A stretch of 16,685 nt of DNA from Pseudomonadota bacterium (GTDB lineage: Bacteria > Pseudomonadota > Alphaproteobacteria > Rhizobiales > Tepidamorphaceae): NCBI GenBank assembly GCA_023435545.1, contig JAEYRQ010000384.1, forward strand, positions 1 to 16,685, read 5' to 3'. Made by a program: the position numbers and the translations under genes. The notes below the pieces were generated by a model, which ran no database searches, was not told the origin of the DNA, and worked only from the letters and a program-made list of their open reading frames with translations. Positions 16,622 through 16,685 of the stretch are shown here, piece by piece. Within the stretch, counting starts at the first letter, position 1. The number at the start of each line of letters is the position of its first letter.

Positions 16622-16685
16622 GACGGTATTGCTCCATGAACAGGACGTGCCCCCAGTTGCAGGCGCCCGTGGTGGCGCTCTCGGT

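Overview
The window is GC-rich chromosomal DNA, most likely from an alphaproteobacterium of the Rhizobiales/Hyphomicrobiales. Strongly G/C-ending codons, a folP-folB-folK operon, a leuA with a leucine leader and a Lys(CTT) tRNA with encoded CCA all fit. The placement rests on gene style and layout, not on a marker gene. Most of the window is core metabolism, separated by small accessory pieces.

Layout, left to right. (1) 1-474: a PemI/MazE-like antitoxin tail and an overlapping MazF/PemK toxin gene. The toxin frame carries an in-frame TGA exactly where the family has a conserved Trp, so it looks dead. (2) 478-2181, minus strand: a tightly overlapping folate operon, folP-folB-folK. (3) 2437-3972, minus strand: a signal-less subtilase that carries its own inhibitor-I9-like prodomain, followed by a free-standing I9-like protein of 80 residues. 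(4) 4297-9323: a branched-chain amino acid neighbourhood of ilvC, a GNAT acetyltransferase, a PhzF-family enzyme, a convergent small exported protein, and leuA. Upstream of leuA lies an unlisted 38-codon leader peptide, with six leucine codons among eight consecutive codons near its 3' end. It is followed by a long stem-loop, and the leucine run is perfectly complementary over nine bases to the leuA ribosome-binding site. (5) 9534-12158: a cytochrome b561, a lone betaine aldehyde dehydrogenase (betB) and a divergent methylglyoxal synthase (mgsA). (6) 12293-12368: tRNA-Lys(CTT), then a visibly less GC-rich stretch up to about 13850 that holds an exported seven-blade beta-propeller protein and perhaps a tiny membrane peptide. 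This looks like acquired DNA, but no integrase is visible. (7) 13970-16621, minus strand: a DUF899 thioredoxin-like protein, an SRPBCC/AHSA1 protein and a membrane-anchored DJ-1/PfpI protein with an unassigned C-terminal half.

How the genes relate. ilvC and leuA supply committed steps of valine/isoleucine and leucine synthesis. The leader provides a plausible leucine-sensing switch for leuA, apparently acting on translation because no U-tract terminator is seen. The three fol genes supply consecutive or near-consecutive steps to dihydropteroate and appear translationally coupled. No defence island, CRISPR array, insertion sequence or biosynthetic cluster was found. The observations most worth following are the leuA leader, the cis-plus-trans I9 arrangement at the subtilase, and the nonsense-mutated toxin.
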